Source of the DNA: Sideroxydans sp. | Lineage (GTDB): Bacteria > Pseudomonadota > Gammaproteobacteria > Burkholderiales > Gallionellaceae | NCBI GenBank assembly: GCA_016124455.1 | Contig: WGNQ01000003.1 | Location: 1 to 62,445, forward strand | Length of the DNA: 62,445 bases | Reading direction: 5' to 3' | Part shown: piece by piece, positions 56,371 through 62,445 of the stretch | Layout of the letters: each line of letters starts with the position of its first letter | Position numbering within the stretch: the first letter of the stretch is position 1 | The notes under the pieces: model-generated | The model's database searches: none | Seen by the model: only the letters and a program-made list of their open reading frames with translations | What the model was told of the DNA's origin: nothing | Made by a program: the position numbers and the translations under genes

Positions 56371-57279
56371 ATGGCCACTCTGGAGCGCATACATCTCGAA
56401 ATTGTCCGAGCCGTCGCGCAGCACGGTTCGTTGACTGCGGCTGCGGAAAGACTGCATCTCACCCAGTCCGCGCTTAGCCACACCGTGCGCAAGCTGGAGG
56501 ATCAGCTTGGACTTGCCATCTGGTACCGGGAAGGACGCAGCCTGCGTCCAACTCAGGCGGGTGAGTATCTACTGACCGTTTCCAATCGGCTGTTGCCGCA
56601 GCTCATTCATGCCGAGGATCGATTGCAACAATTCGCGCAAGGCGAGCGCGGCAACCTGCGTATCGGTATGGAATGCCATCCCTGCTACCAGTGGCTGCTG
56701 AAGATTGTCTCGCCATATCTTGCGGAATGGCCAGACGTGGATGTGGATGTGAAGCAGAAATTCCAGTTCGGCGGCATCGGTGCGTTGTTCGGCTATGAAA
56801 TCGACATGCTGGTGACACCCGATCCGCTATATAAGACCGGCCTAACCTTTGTGCCGGTGTTCGATTACGAACAGGTGCTGGTGGTCGGCCCGCAGCACCC
56901 TCTACGCGGAACCAAATACGTGCTGCCCAAGCAGCTATCAGATGAGACGCTCATCACCTATCCGGTCGCCATCGAGCGACTAGACATCTACAATCTGTTT
57001 CTGACCCCTGAGAGTATTGCCCCCAAGCGCCACAAGATCATCGAGACCACGGACATCATGTTGCAAATGGTAGCCAGCGGGCGCGGCGTGGCCGCATTGC
57101 CGCGCTGGCTAGTAGAAGAGCAATCTATCAGGTTTGATGTCGCACCAGTAAAGCTGGGGCCGCGAGGCATGGCCAAGCAAATCTTTCTAGGGTTCCGCGA
57201 GGCAGATGTTGGCATAGACTACCTGCGGGCTTTCGTCGATCAGGCACGCACCCATCGCGACAACCTACGCTATTTATGA
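56371..57279 (+). CDS. metR: LysR-type regulator MetR
   Basis: A 302-residue LysR-family protein. The N-terminal helix-turn-helix reads GSLTAAAERLHLTQSALSHT, followed by the linker helix and the ligand-binding domain. The family-typical LERIHLEIVRAVAQHG start and MECHPCYQWLLKIV support MetR. It activates metE, with homocysteine as coinducer. The divergent placement with metE is the classic arrangement. Confidence 0.92.
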   Translation: MATLERIHLEIVRAVAQHGSLTAAAERLHLTQSALSHTVRKLEDQLGLAIWYREGRSLRPTQAGEYLLTVSNRLLPQLIHAEDRLQQFAQGERGNLRIGMECHPCYQWLLKIVSPYLAEWPDVDVDVKQKFQFGGIGALFGYEIDMLVTPDPLYKTGLTFVPVFDYEQVLVVGPQHPLRGTKYVLPKQLSDETLITYPVAIERLDIYNLFLTPESIAPKRHKIIETTDIMLQMVASGRGVAALPRWLVEEQSIRFDVAPVKLGPRGMAKQIFLGFREADVGIDYLRAFVDQARTHRDNLRYL

Positions 57280-57289
57280 GCCCAGTCTG

Positions 57290-57490
57290 TGGTACTCACC
57301 ATCACCGCGCAGTTCGACATGACACTGCTGAATGAACTTGAGTGATGGACGTCGTTGACCGCCTGCCGCAAACCCGCGATCGTGGTATCTATCTCAAGCA
57401 ACAACTCAATGACAAGCTGATCGAGCGCCGGCAGGACATCAACAAATACGGCGACGACTTGCCCGAGGTTTGCGACTGGAAGTGGGGCGC
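57290..57490 (+). pseudogene. Remnant of a phosphoketolase (xfp) 3' end
   Basis: Two plus-strand pieces match the C-terminus of xylulose-5-phosphate/fructose-6-phosphate phosphoketolase. TITAQFDMTLLNELE ends in a stop at 57343. After a shift of frame, DVVDRLPQTRDRGIYLKQQL continues to LPEVCDWKWG near 57488. The few residues that normally join them (DRFHLVM) are partly missing. The frame then runs on as unrelated sequence. The rest of the enzyme (over 700 residues) is absent, so this is a relic left by a deletion between metR and the MFS gene. Confidence 0.75.
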
Positions 57491-57539
57491 GCATTTAAAA
57501 CGTTTAGCATTGTCCGCTGTCTTTGCTGCCAGCAAGTCT

Positions 57540-58853
57540 CTAAGCCGGGTTAAGCATGGGATGCGTCTCCTCGGCACGCAAAACAAGTAACATACCCGAC
57601 AACCCCAATACAACCGAAGTGAACCAGAACGCGGCCTCGATGCCATTGCTCCATTGGGCGACCAGACCCAGCGCGATAGCGCCTATGGCATAACCCGTAT
57701 CACGCCAGTAGCGATAGACCCCAAGGGAGGAACTGCGCCAGTTGGGATGAGAGATATCGGCTACGGAAGCGATGATGTTGGGGTACAGCAGGGCCATTCC
57801 TACGCCCATAACGATTGCGCTGCCCATCCACGCGGCCATGCCGTTTACTACTGGAACACTTGCAATACCCAGCCCAAGCAACCACAGCCCGGCAACAATG
57901 GTTTTCTTGCGGCCGATGATGTCGGACAACGCTCCCGTCCCAAGCTGGGAGACACCCCACACCATGCCGTATACGGCGGTAACCCAGCCGATTTGAACCA
58001 GTTCCAATCCGTGCTCATGCAAAAATACAGGGAAAAGCACCCAAAGCAGTGCGTCGGCAATCTTGTTGGTGACCCCGGCCTGACATAGTGCGCTCAAGGT
58101 GGGGTGCCGGAAGGAAACCAGTGTGAATATCTCCCAGGTGCTGGGATGGGCCGATACTCCTGACGGGAAACGCGGGCGATGCCCCGAGTAAGTTCCCTGG
58201 GCATGCTCATGGCTTTCCGCCTTGGCCCATGGCAATGTCTCGCGTACAAAAACTATGGCTATCAAGGCCGCGACGAGAATCACGGCAAGCGTGAATGAAG
58301 CAAGCGCCTCGCGGGGGCCATAGATAACTGATAGATATCCCGTCACAAGGCCGCCGATGCCCACTGCAGCGTATCCGGCGAATTCGTTGACGCCGGTGGC
58401 GAAGCCGCGCTGCTCCGCGCGGGTGATATCCACTTTGCTGGTTACCGTCATGCTCCAGGCAAATCCCTGGTTGATGCCAAGAAAAACATTCGCCGCCACG
58501 ATCCAGCCCCAACTTGGCGCATACAGGATCATGAACGGGATCGGCACCGCCCCCAGCCAGCCGAGCAGCAGCACCTTCTTGCGCCCGATGCGTTCGGACA
58601 GGCGTCCCGCCACGAAATTCAGGATGCCCTTGACGAACCCGAACGACACCACGAAGGACATGAGGAACAGGAACGAGCCTTTCGGCACCCCGAAATCCTG
58701 GCTCAATACCGGCAGGACGTTGCGCTCCATGCCGATTACCAGTCCCACAAAAAAGACCTGGATTGCCTGCTGGACGAACTGGTGAAGATTGGCGCGGATG
58801 CCGCGGATGTACCGATGCTCCGCGGCCATTGCCTCCAATATCGATCTTTCCAT
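57540..58853 (-). CDS. Major facilitator superfamily transporter
   Basis: A 437-residue MFS protein with 12 helices. The loop 2-3 motif occurs as GRLSERIGRKKVLLLG and, in the second half, SDIIGRKKTIVAGL. The helix-rich ends and central loop (WAKAESHEHAQGTYSG) are normal. ATG 58853 was chosen; a longer frame upstream overlaps the next gene. It starts 10 bases after the persulfide-dioxygenase-like gene, so the two are one operon. The substrate is not evident; with its neighbours, a sulfur compound or an anion is possible. Confidence 0.85.
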   Translation of the reverse strand: MERSILEAMAAEHRYIRGIRANLHQFVQQAIQVFFVGLVIGMERNVLPVLSQDFGVPKGSFLFLMSFVVSFGFVKGILNFVAGRLSERIGRKKVLLLGWLGAVPIPFMILYAPSWGWIVAANVFLGINQGFAWSMTVTSKVDITRAEQRGFATGVNEFAGYAAVGIGGLVTGYLSVIYGPREALASFTLAVILVAALIAIVFVRETLPWAKAESHEHAQGTYSGHRPRFPSGVSAHPSTWEIFTLVSFRHPTLSALCQAGVTNKIADALLWVLFPVFLHEHGLELVQIGWVTAVYGMVWGVSQLGTGALSDIIGRKKTIVAGLWLLGLGIASVPVVNGMAAWMGSAIVMGVGMALLYPNIIASVADISHPNWRSSSLGVYRYWRDTGYAIGAIALGLVAQWSNGIEAAFWFTSVVLGLSGMLLVLRAEETHPMLNPA

Positions 58854-58863
58854 GATGCGCTTA

Positions 58864-59595
58864 TCAGGCTGCGATATTGGCGGCGACCATCTGGTCCATC
58901 TCGGCCGGCCGCGGCGGAATATCCTTGGCGAGGTAATCGATGAAATCCTCCTTGCACATCGACAGCGCAGAATTCCAGCGTTTCTCGAAGCCGATGGTGG
59001 ATGAGGGCTTGCCAGACAGGCCAGCGCCACAGACGCTACCTGCCTGGTGGCCCGGAAAGATTTCGATCTCATTGGACAGGTGCAGCAGCTTGGTGTGGAT
59101 GCTGTCATAGAGCTGGGCGGCCATTTCCCGCTCGCGTCCCAGTAGATCTGGGCGTCCTATCGAACCCACGAACAGCGTGTCTCCGGTTATGACGAACCAG
59201 GGAAGTTCGCCCCGGCGCATGTCGGTAACCAGCAGACAAACGCTGTCAGGTGTATGGCCCGGCGTATGCAGCACCTCGACGTTGACGTTGCCGAGGTTCA
59301 GCGACTGACCGTCGCTCAAGGGTTCAAAGTCAAACTTCACGAGTCCTTTATCCGATTCGTGCAAACAATACGGTGCACCAACCATCTGTGCGAGTTTCCT
59401 TCCGCCGGAGTAGTGGTCGGCATGGACATGGGTATCGATCACGTAATTGATGGTGACATTGGCCTTCTTCGCTTCGTCGATGAACCATTGTTCATCGCCT
59501 GCGACCACGTCCACGGCCATGGACTTGCCCTTGGTGCCGCAGCCGAAGAAATAGGACAGGGTGGATTCTTTCGTTGCCAGTTGCCTGAAAAACAT
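58864..59595 (-). CDS. MBL-fold persulfide dioxygenase-like hydrolase (ETHE1/Blh type)
   Basis: A 243-residue metallo-beta-lactamase fold. The metal motif THVHADHYSGG and later HTPGHTPDSVCL, GDTLFVG, IFPGH are those of ETHE1-like persulfide dioxygenases. These oxidise glutathione persulfide to sulfite using a mononuclear iron. AGGAGAAAG precedes the ATG. The DsrE protein, SQR remnant and ArsR-rhodanese nearby support a role in sulfide or persulfide handling. Confidence 0.85.
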   Translation of the reverse strand: MFFRQLATKESTLSYFFGCGTKGKSMAVDVVAGDEQWFIDEAKKANVTINYVIDTHVHADHYSGGRKLAQMVGAPYCLHESDKGLVKFDFEPLSDGQSLNLGNVNVEVLHTPGHTPDSVCLLVTDMRRGELPWFVITGDTLFVGSIGRPDLLGREREMAAQLYDSIHTKLLHLSNEIEIFPGHQAGSVCGAGLSGKPSSTIGFEKRWNSALSMCKEDFIDYLAKDIPPRPAEMDQMVAANIAA

Positions 59596-59663
59596 GTTGT
59601 CTTTCTCCTAATATGATCAGAAAACTAAAATTTTCGACCCGGCCATCGGGCTTTATCCTTGAA

Positions 59664-59841
59664 TTACAGGCCAACCAACTGCGCTTGGTATCCCTTGCCT
59701 TTTACCGCATTCAGCAGCGCGGATGAATTCGTGGTGTCCGAGTCATACAAAACCACAAGAAGGTGCGACTGGTCGAAGCGGGGCGCAATCACCCCAGCGA
59801 TTTCCCTCAATTCTGACTCGATGGCCTGCCGTTGACTTTCG
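59664..59841 (-). pseudogene. C-terminal remnant of an HMA-like small protein
   Basis: The minus-strand frame reads INESQRQAIESELREIAGVI, RFDQSHLLVVLYDSDT and ends ALLNAVKGKGYQAQLVGL, then TAA at 59664-59666. It resembles the second half of a heavy-metal-associated-type (ferredoxin-like fold) domain. No start codon lies in frame; upstream it runs into the next remnant. The N-terminal half, including any metal-binding CxxC, is missing. Confidence 0.55.
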
Positions 59842-59842
59842 T

Positions 59843-59968
59843 TTATTGTTCCTCCCGCTCGATGAGTATCACCCGATGTTCGCGGGACAGCCCCTTGCGC
59901 AGGCGACTCGCAGCTACGATGCCGCCAATCCCGCCGCCCAATATCAATACTGTTTTACCTTGTGTCAT
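59843..59968 (-). pseudogene. N-terminal remnant of a sulfide:quinone oxidoreductase-like flavoprotein
   Basis: A 41-residue frame with a proper start and AAGGAGACGG ribosome site. It reads GKTVLILGGGIGGIVAASRL, the FAD-binding beginning of SQR/FccB-type enzymes, goes on KGLSREHRVILIERE, and stops at TAA 59843. In intact SQR the chain goes on for some 350 residues. The junction with the HMA-like remnant suggests a single deletion removed the rest of this gene and the start of the next. Confidence 0.6.
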
Positions 59969-60021
59969 GGCCGTCTCCTTCACTTAAATTTTGCCGATCC
60001 GTACTCACGTTGTTGGCATTT

Positions 60022-60375
60022 TCAGAACACCAGAACCTTGTTGGCCCATTCCGTCCATTCTGCTAATTCGGCCATCGTACTTTTGTGCGAGCCTTCGACT
60101 AGATCGTTTTCGGCAATGCCTCGCGCAGCCATGCAAGAGCCGCAGACACCAACCCCGCCAGGAGCAGAGCGAATCACCTTGTTCAGCATGATCTGGATGC
60201 TGTAAAACCCTTCCGGCACTTTCTGCCCGGACTTGGCGCAACTCGCTGCATCGCCAATCAGAAAGACCTTCACTTCGTTATTCGGGCGGCCGACTAATGT
60301 CCCAGCAAGGCGCAGTGCATTGTAAGAACCTTCAGAACCGTAAGGTGGTGCATTGAGGATGAACAGGGCTTTCAT
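60022..60375 (-). CDS. DsrE-family sulfur-relay-like protein
   Basis: A 117-residue DsrE/TusD-fold protein. The start KALFILNAPPYGSEGSYNAL and the cysteines in GVCGSCMAARGI are typical; the second is at the position of the active persulfide-carrying Cys of DsrE. Such proteins carry sulfur or reductively cleave persulfides. AAGGAGG precedes the ATG. It is divergent from the ArsR-rhodanese regulator; a dyad operator lies between them. Confidence 0.85.
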   Translation of the reverse strand: MKALFILNAPPYGSEGSYNALRLAGTLVGRPNNEVKVFLIGDAASCAKSGQKVPEGFYSIQIMLNKVIRSAPGGVGVCGSCMAARGIAENDLVEGSHKSTMAELAEWTEWANKVLVF

Positions 60376-60401
60376 GGCGACCTCCTTGTGATTGACTATA
60401 A

Positions 60402-60417
60402 TCTAATTGTGATTAGA
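60402..60417. promoter_or_regulatory. Palindromic operator between dsrE-like and arsR-rhodanese genes
   Basis: TCTAATTGTGATTAGA: 6-base perfect arms with a TGTG centre. A further GATTAGAG follows at once (60422). It is 26 bases from the DsrE-family start. Confidence 0.65.
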
Positions 60418-60500
60418 GTGATTAGAGCACTAGCTGGCTATTAAAGTCAATATGGTTTAAAGTGTGCAACATATATTCTATCGATTAATGGATTAATGAT

Positions 60501-61148
60501 ATGAAAGACGCTCGCCAAATCAAAGATATGCTCTATGAGCAGCTAGCGCGTATAGGCAAGGTTTTTTCCAGCCCCAGGCGATTGGAATTGATCGAGTTGC
60601 TATGCCAGGGTGCAAAGACGGTGGAAACTTTGGCAAATGAAGCATCCATCAGTGTAAAACTGACCAGCGCACACCTACGTGAATTGCGTGTAGCACGTCT
60701 GGTTGAGACCGAGCGGCGGGGAAAGAACATCTATTACCGGCTCGCCGATAAGGCAGTGGCCGATCTTTGGGTGAATATCCATACCTTGGCTGAGGAGCGC
60801 TTAGTCGAATTGCAAATGGCGTTGCATAAGATTGCCACACTGCCGAATGACCTAGTGCCTAGTGATCGTGAAAGCCTGATCAAGGCTGCGCGCAAAGGCG
60901 AAGTGGTAGTGCTTGACGTGAGACCAAGCGAGGAATATCTGACCGCACATCTTCCTTTTGCCAGGTCGATCCCGCTGGAGGAACTGCGCCAGCGGCTGGA
61001 TGAATTGCCCAAAGACCGTTCCATCGTAGCCTATTGTCGCGGCCCTTATTGCCTGATGGCAGCAGATGCAGTTGCTATGCTTAAGGATAAAGGCTATTCG
61101 GCTTATCACTTGCGCGATGGCATAGCCGAATGGGCGGTGACGAAATGA
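60501..61148 (+). CDS. ArsR-type regulator fused to a rhodanese domain
   Basis: A 215-residue fusion. Residues about 8-95 form an ArsR winged helix (LEQLARIGKVFSSPRRLELI-like, ASISVKLTSAHLRELRVARL, VETERRGKNIYYRL). Residues 115-213 form a rhodanese domain with VVVLDVRPSEEYLTAHLPFA and the active-site loop YCRGPYCLMA, whose cysteine can carry a persulfide. Such fusions act as sulfur-responsive repressors: the rhodanese part may sense persulfide directly. It probably controls itself and the divergent sulfur genes through the dyad at 60402. Confidence 0.9.
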   Translation: MKDARQIKDMLYEQLARIGKVFSSPRRLELIELLCQGAKTVETLANEASISVKLTSAHLRELRVARLVETERRGKNIYYRLADKAVADLWVNIHTLAEERLVELQMALHKIATLPNDLVPSDRESLIKAARKGEVVVLDVRPSEEYLTAHLPFARSIPLEELRQRLDELPKDRSIVAYCRGPYCLMAADAVAMLKDKGYSAYHLRDGIAEWAVTK

Positions 61149-61256
61149 TTATGTGCCCTACAGCCGAGAATTGAATGGACTATGTCATTTCTTTACCAGC
61201 AGGCGTAGCATTATCAGAGCAAGGCGCAGGAATCCGATCTGAAAGGAGGCAATGAA

Positions 61257-61460
61257 ATGACTACTCCTAACCGCCCCGAAAATGAATCACAAAAGATTTT
61301 ATGCAGCGAATGCCTCAAGGAGATTCCCTTGAGTGCGGCATTAACGCCGGATGGCAAGGATTACATAGGGCAATTCTGTGGGATCGAATGCGATGAGCAG
61401 TTCGTGGCACAAAACAATCCCGACCAAGCTGAAAAACCAAACAGTAAAAACGCGCTTTAA
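61257..61460 (+). CDS. DUF3330-type small cysteine protein
   Basis: A 67-residue protein with CSECLKEIPLSAALTPDGKD followed by FCGIECDEQF. The CxxC and CxxxC pairs suggest a small zinc-binding or redox domain, as in the DUF3330 family, often found next to mercury or metal genes. AAAGGAGG precedes the ATG. No function is known. It lies 108 bases after the regulator and 27 before the methyltransferase. Confidence 0.75.
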   Translation: MTTPNRPENESQKILCSECLKEIPLSAALTPDGKDYIGQFCGIECDEQFVAQNNPDQAEKPNSKNAL

Positions 61461-61487
61461 GCTACTAGCCTTTAAACGCGGGGGGCC

Positions 61488-62156
61488 ATGACCAACGATC
61501 CCGCAAGCTATGATGCCTGGTATGAGACTGCCCGCGGGCACTGGATCGGCGAGGCAGAGTTTCGGCTGCTGTCACGGCTGCTGCGGCCTCAGCCTGATGA
61601 AAGCGTTTTGGATGTGGGTTGCGGCAGTGGGTACTTTGCACGCCGTTTTGCGCAATTGGTTAATGGCGGAAACGTGACCGGCCTGGATGCCGATCATGCC
61701 ATGCTTGCATTCGCCCGCACCCGTGACAGCCAGTCGCATTATATTGAGGGAGATGCGCAAGCCTTGCCATTTCCGGATCGCACATTCGATTGTGTCGTTT
61801 CGATTGCCGCCTTGTGCTTCGTAGAGAACGAGCAGCGCGCCTTGGCGGAAATCTTGCGTGTTTCCCGCAGCCGATTCGCCGTGGCTTGGCTCGACCGGAC
61901 GAGCCTGCTCTATCGGCATAAAGGACAGGATGGGGGAACTGGTGGCTATCGCGGTGCCCGCTGGCACACCGCCAGAGAAATCCGCCATCTATTTACAGGC
62001 ATGCCAATATGGAACCTGAAACTTACAAGCGCCATTTTCCTGCCCAATGGAAACTTCATGGCGCGTGCGATGGAAACACTACTGCCAGACCGGCTACTCT
62101 TAGGTTCACTGTTGGTGGCATCGGGTAGGATTTCGCCTGATAATCATGCCTCCTAA
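61488..62156 (+). CDS. SAM-dependent methyltransferase (class I)
   Basis: A 222-residue class I methyltransferase of the Methyltransf_11 type. Motif I is VLDVGCGSGYFARRF, followed by VTGLDADHAMLAFAR and the motif IV-like region RTFDCVVSIAALCFVEN. No signal peptide. The substrate cannot be told. GGGGG lies before the ATG, though it is not a strong ribosome site. Confidence 0.85.
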   Translation: MTNDPASYDAWYETARGHWIGEAEFRLLSRLLRPQPDESVLDVGCGSGYFARRFAQLVNGGNVTGLDADHAMLAFARTRDSQSHYIEGDAQALPFPDRTFDCVVSIAALCFVENEQRALAEILRVSRSRFAVAWLDRTSLLYRHKGQDGGTGGYRGARWHTAREIRHLFTGMPIWNLKLTSAIFLPNGNFMARAMETLLPDRLLLGSLLVASGRISPDNHAS

Positions 62157-62244
62157 TGTCTAATTCCCACCAGCGAGTTCACGTCGCATTCCTTTGCATT
62201 GGCGGTTGTGCAACGGCCCCAAACATGATGCGACAATTGCACCT

Positions 62245-62288
62245 GACTCTACCCATCAAGATGATGGTGATGGAGTCGCCCATTTTTT
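62245..62288 (+). terminator. Possible terminator after the methyltransferase
   Basis: Arms GACTC (62245-62249) with GAGTC (62273-62277) and an inner CCATC/GATGG pair, followed within 6 bases by TTTTTT. The stem is interrupted. Confidence 0.4.
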
Positions 62289-62309
62289 GTTTTATTGACT
62301 AATCCACTA

Positions 62310-62445
62310 GTGTCCGGTTAAAAACGATCCCATGACTCTGGAATCCTTATCTGATGCCGCATTTTGAGGTTTTGAAGGTGTCTCCGACTTGAACGGCGAA
62401 CAGCACCTCGTGCAGTCTGGCAGCTTTGCTGCCGGAGATCGCGAT
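62310..62445 (-). mobile_element. End of an insertion sequence (transposase 3' end, cut by window)
   Basis: The minus-strand frame from the window edge to TAA at 62347-62349 reads IAISGSKAARLHEVLFAVQV and ends FKTSKCGIR, as at the C-terminus of an IS transposase. Some 35 bases beyond lies CTAGTGTCCGGTTAAAAACG, which looks like a terminal inverted repeat. Only 32 residues are in the window, so the IS family is not settled. Confidence 0.5.

Overview
The window looks like a chromosomal piece of a diazotrophic betaproteobacterium. Protein character, the nif gene order, fixABCX, draTG, a beta-type porin and the sulfur and metal genes all suggest a freshwater iron or sulfur oxidiser of the Gallionellaceae/Sideroxydans type. 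This taxon is inferred from gene content only. I see no rRNA, tRNA or CRISPR array.

Layout. (1) 1-2778: the end of an Fe-S assembly operon (iscU end, erpA, iscA, hscA). (2) 2785-5770, minus strand: a two-protein aerotaxis-like receptor, a CDGSH protein and a MarR regulator. (3) 6017-14211: a long NifA/sigma54-type operon with nifV, a nif-type serine acetyltransferase, nifW, fixABCX, a ferritin-like protein, a Shethna-type 2Fe-2S ferredoxin and three unrecognised genes. (4) 14212-19150: a porin plus modE-modA-mop-modB-modC behind a leader with a NifA site, a sigma54-like element and two ModE-like boxes. (5) 19702-27870: kdpFABCDE potassium uptake operon, preceded by a 30-residue ORF. (6) 28363-35589: nifE-nifN-nifX-DUF269-DUF683-fdxB-nifQ-SagB-like-ankyrin on the minus strand, with a divergent promoter region shared with draT-draG (35881-37592). 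(7) 37586-46303: a mobile region. A nifO/ArsC-like gene has lost its 5' end where a Tn3-family transposase begins. Behind it lie a LexA-like repressor, two TcmP-family genes around a DUF5131 (Gp37/Gp68) gene, an HNH nuclease and a tyrosine recombinase. (8) 46459-53486: a BlaI/M56-peptidase regulatory pair in front of a three-part RND efflux system. (9) 53531-62445: DUF1232, metE/metR, a phosphoketolase remnant, a sulfur gene patch (MFS, persulfide-dioxygenase-like MBL, sulfide:quinone reductase and HMA remnants, DsrE, ArsR-rhodanese), DUF3330, a methyltransferase and the end of an insertion sequence.

How it works together. Sections 1-4 and 6 form one nitrogen fixation programme: Fe-S assembly, homocitrate (NifV), FeMo-cofactor assembly (NifE, NifN, NifX, NifQ), electron bifurcation to ferredoxin (FixABCX), molybdate supply (porin and Mod) and post-translational control of dinitrogenase reductase (DraT/DraG). 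I located three NifA-type upstream sites (TGT-N10-ACA), each paired with -24/-12 elements. The points most worth checking are the NifA plus ModE control of a porin, and the LexA/TcmP/DUF5131/TcmP cassette on the mobile element. All identifications are from reading the sequence; no database search was run.
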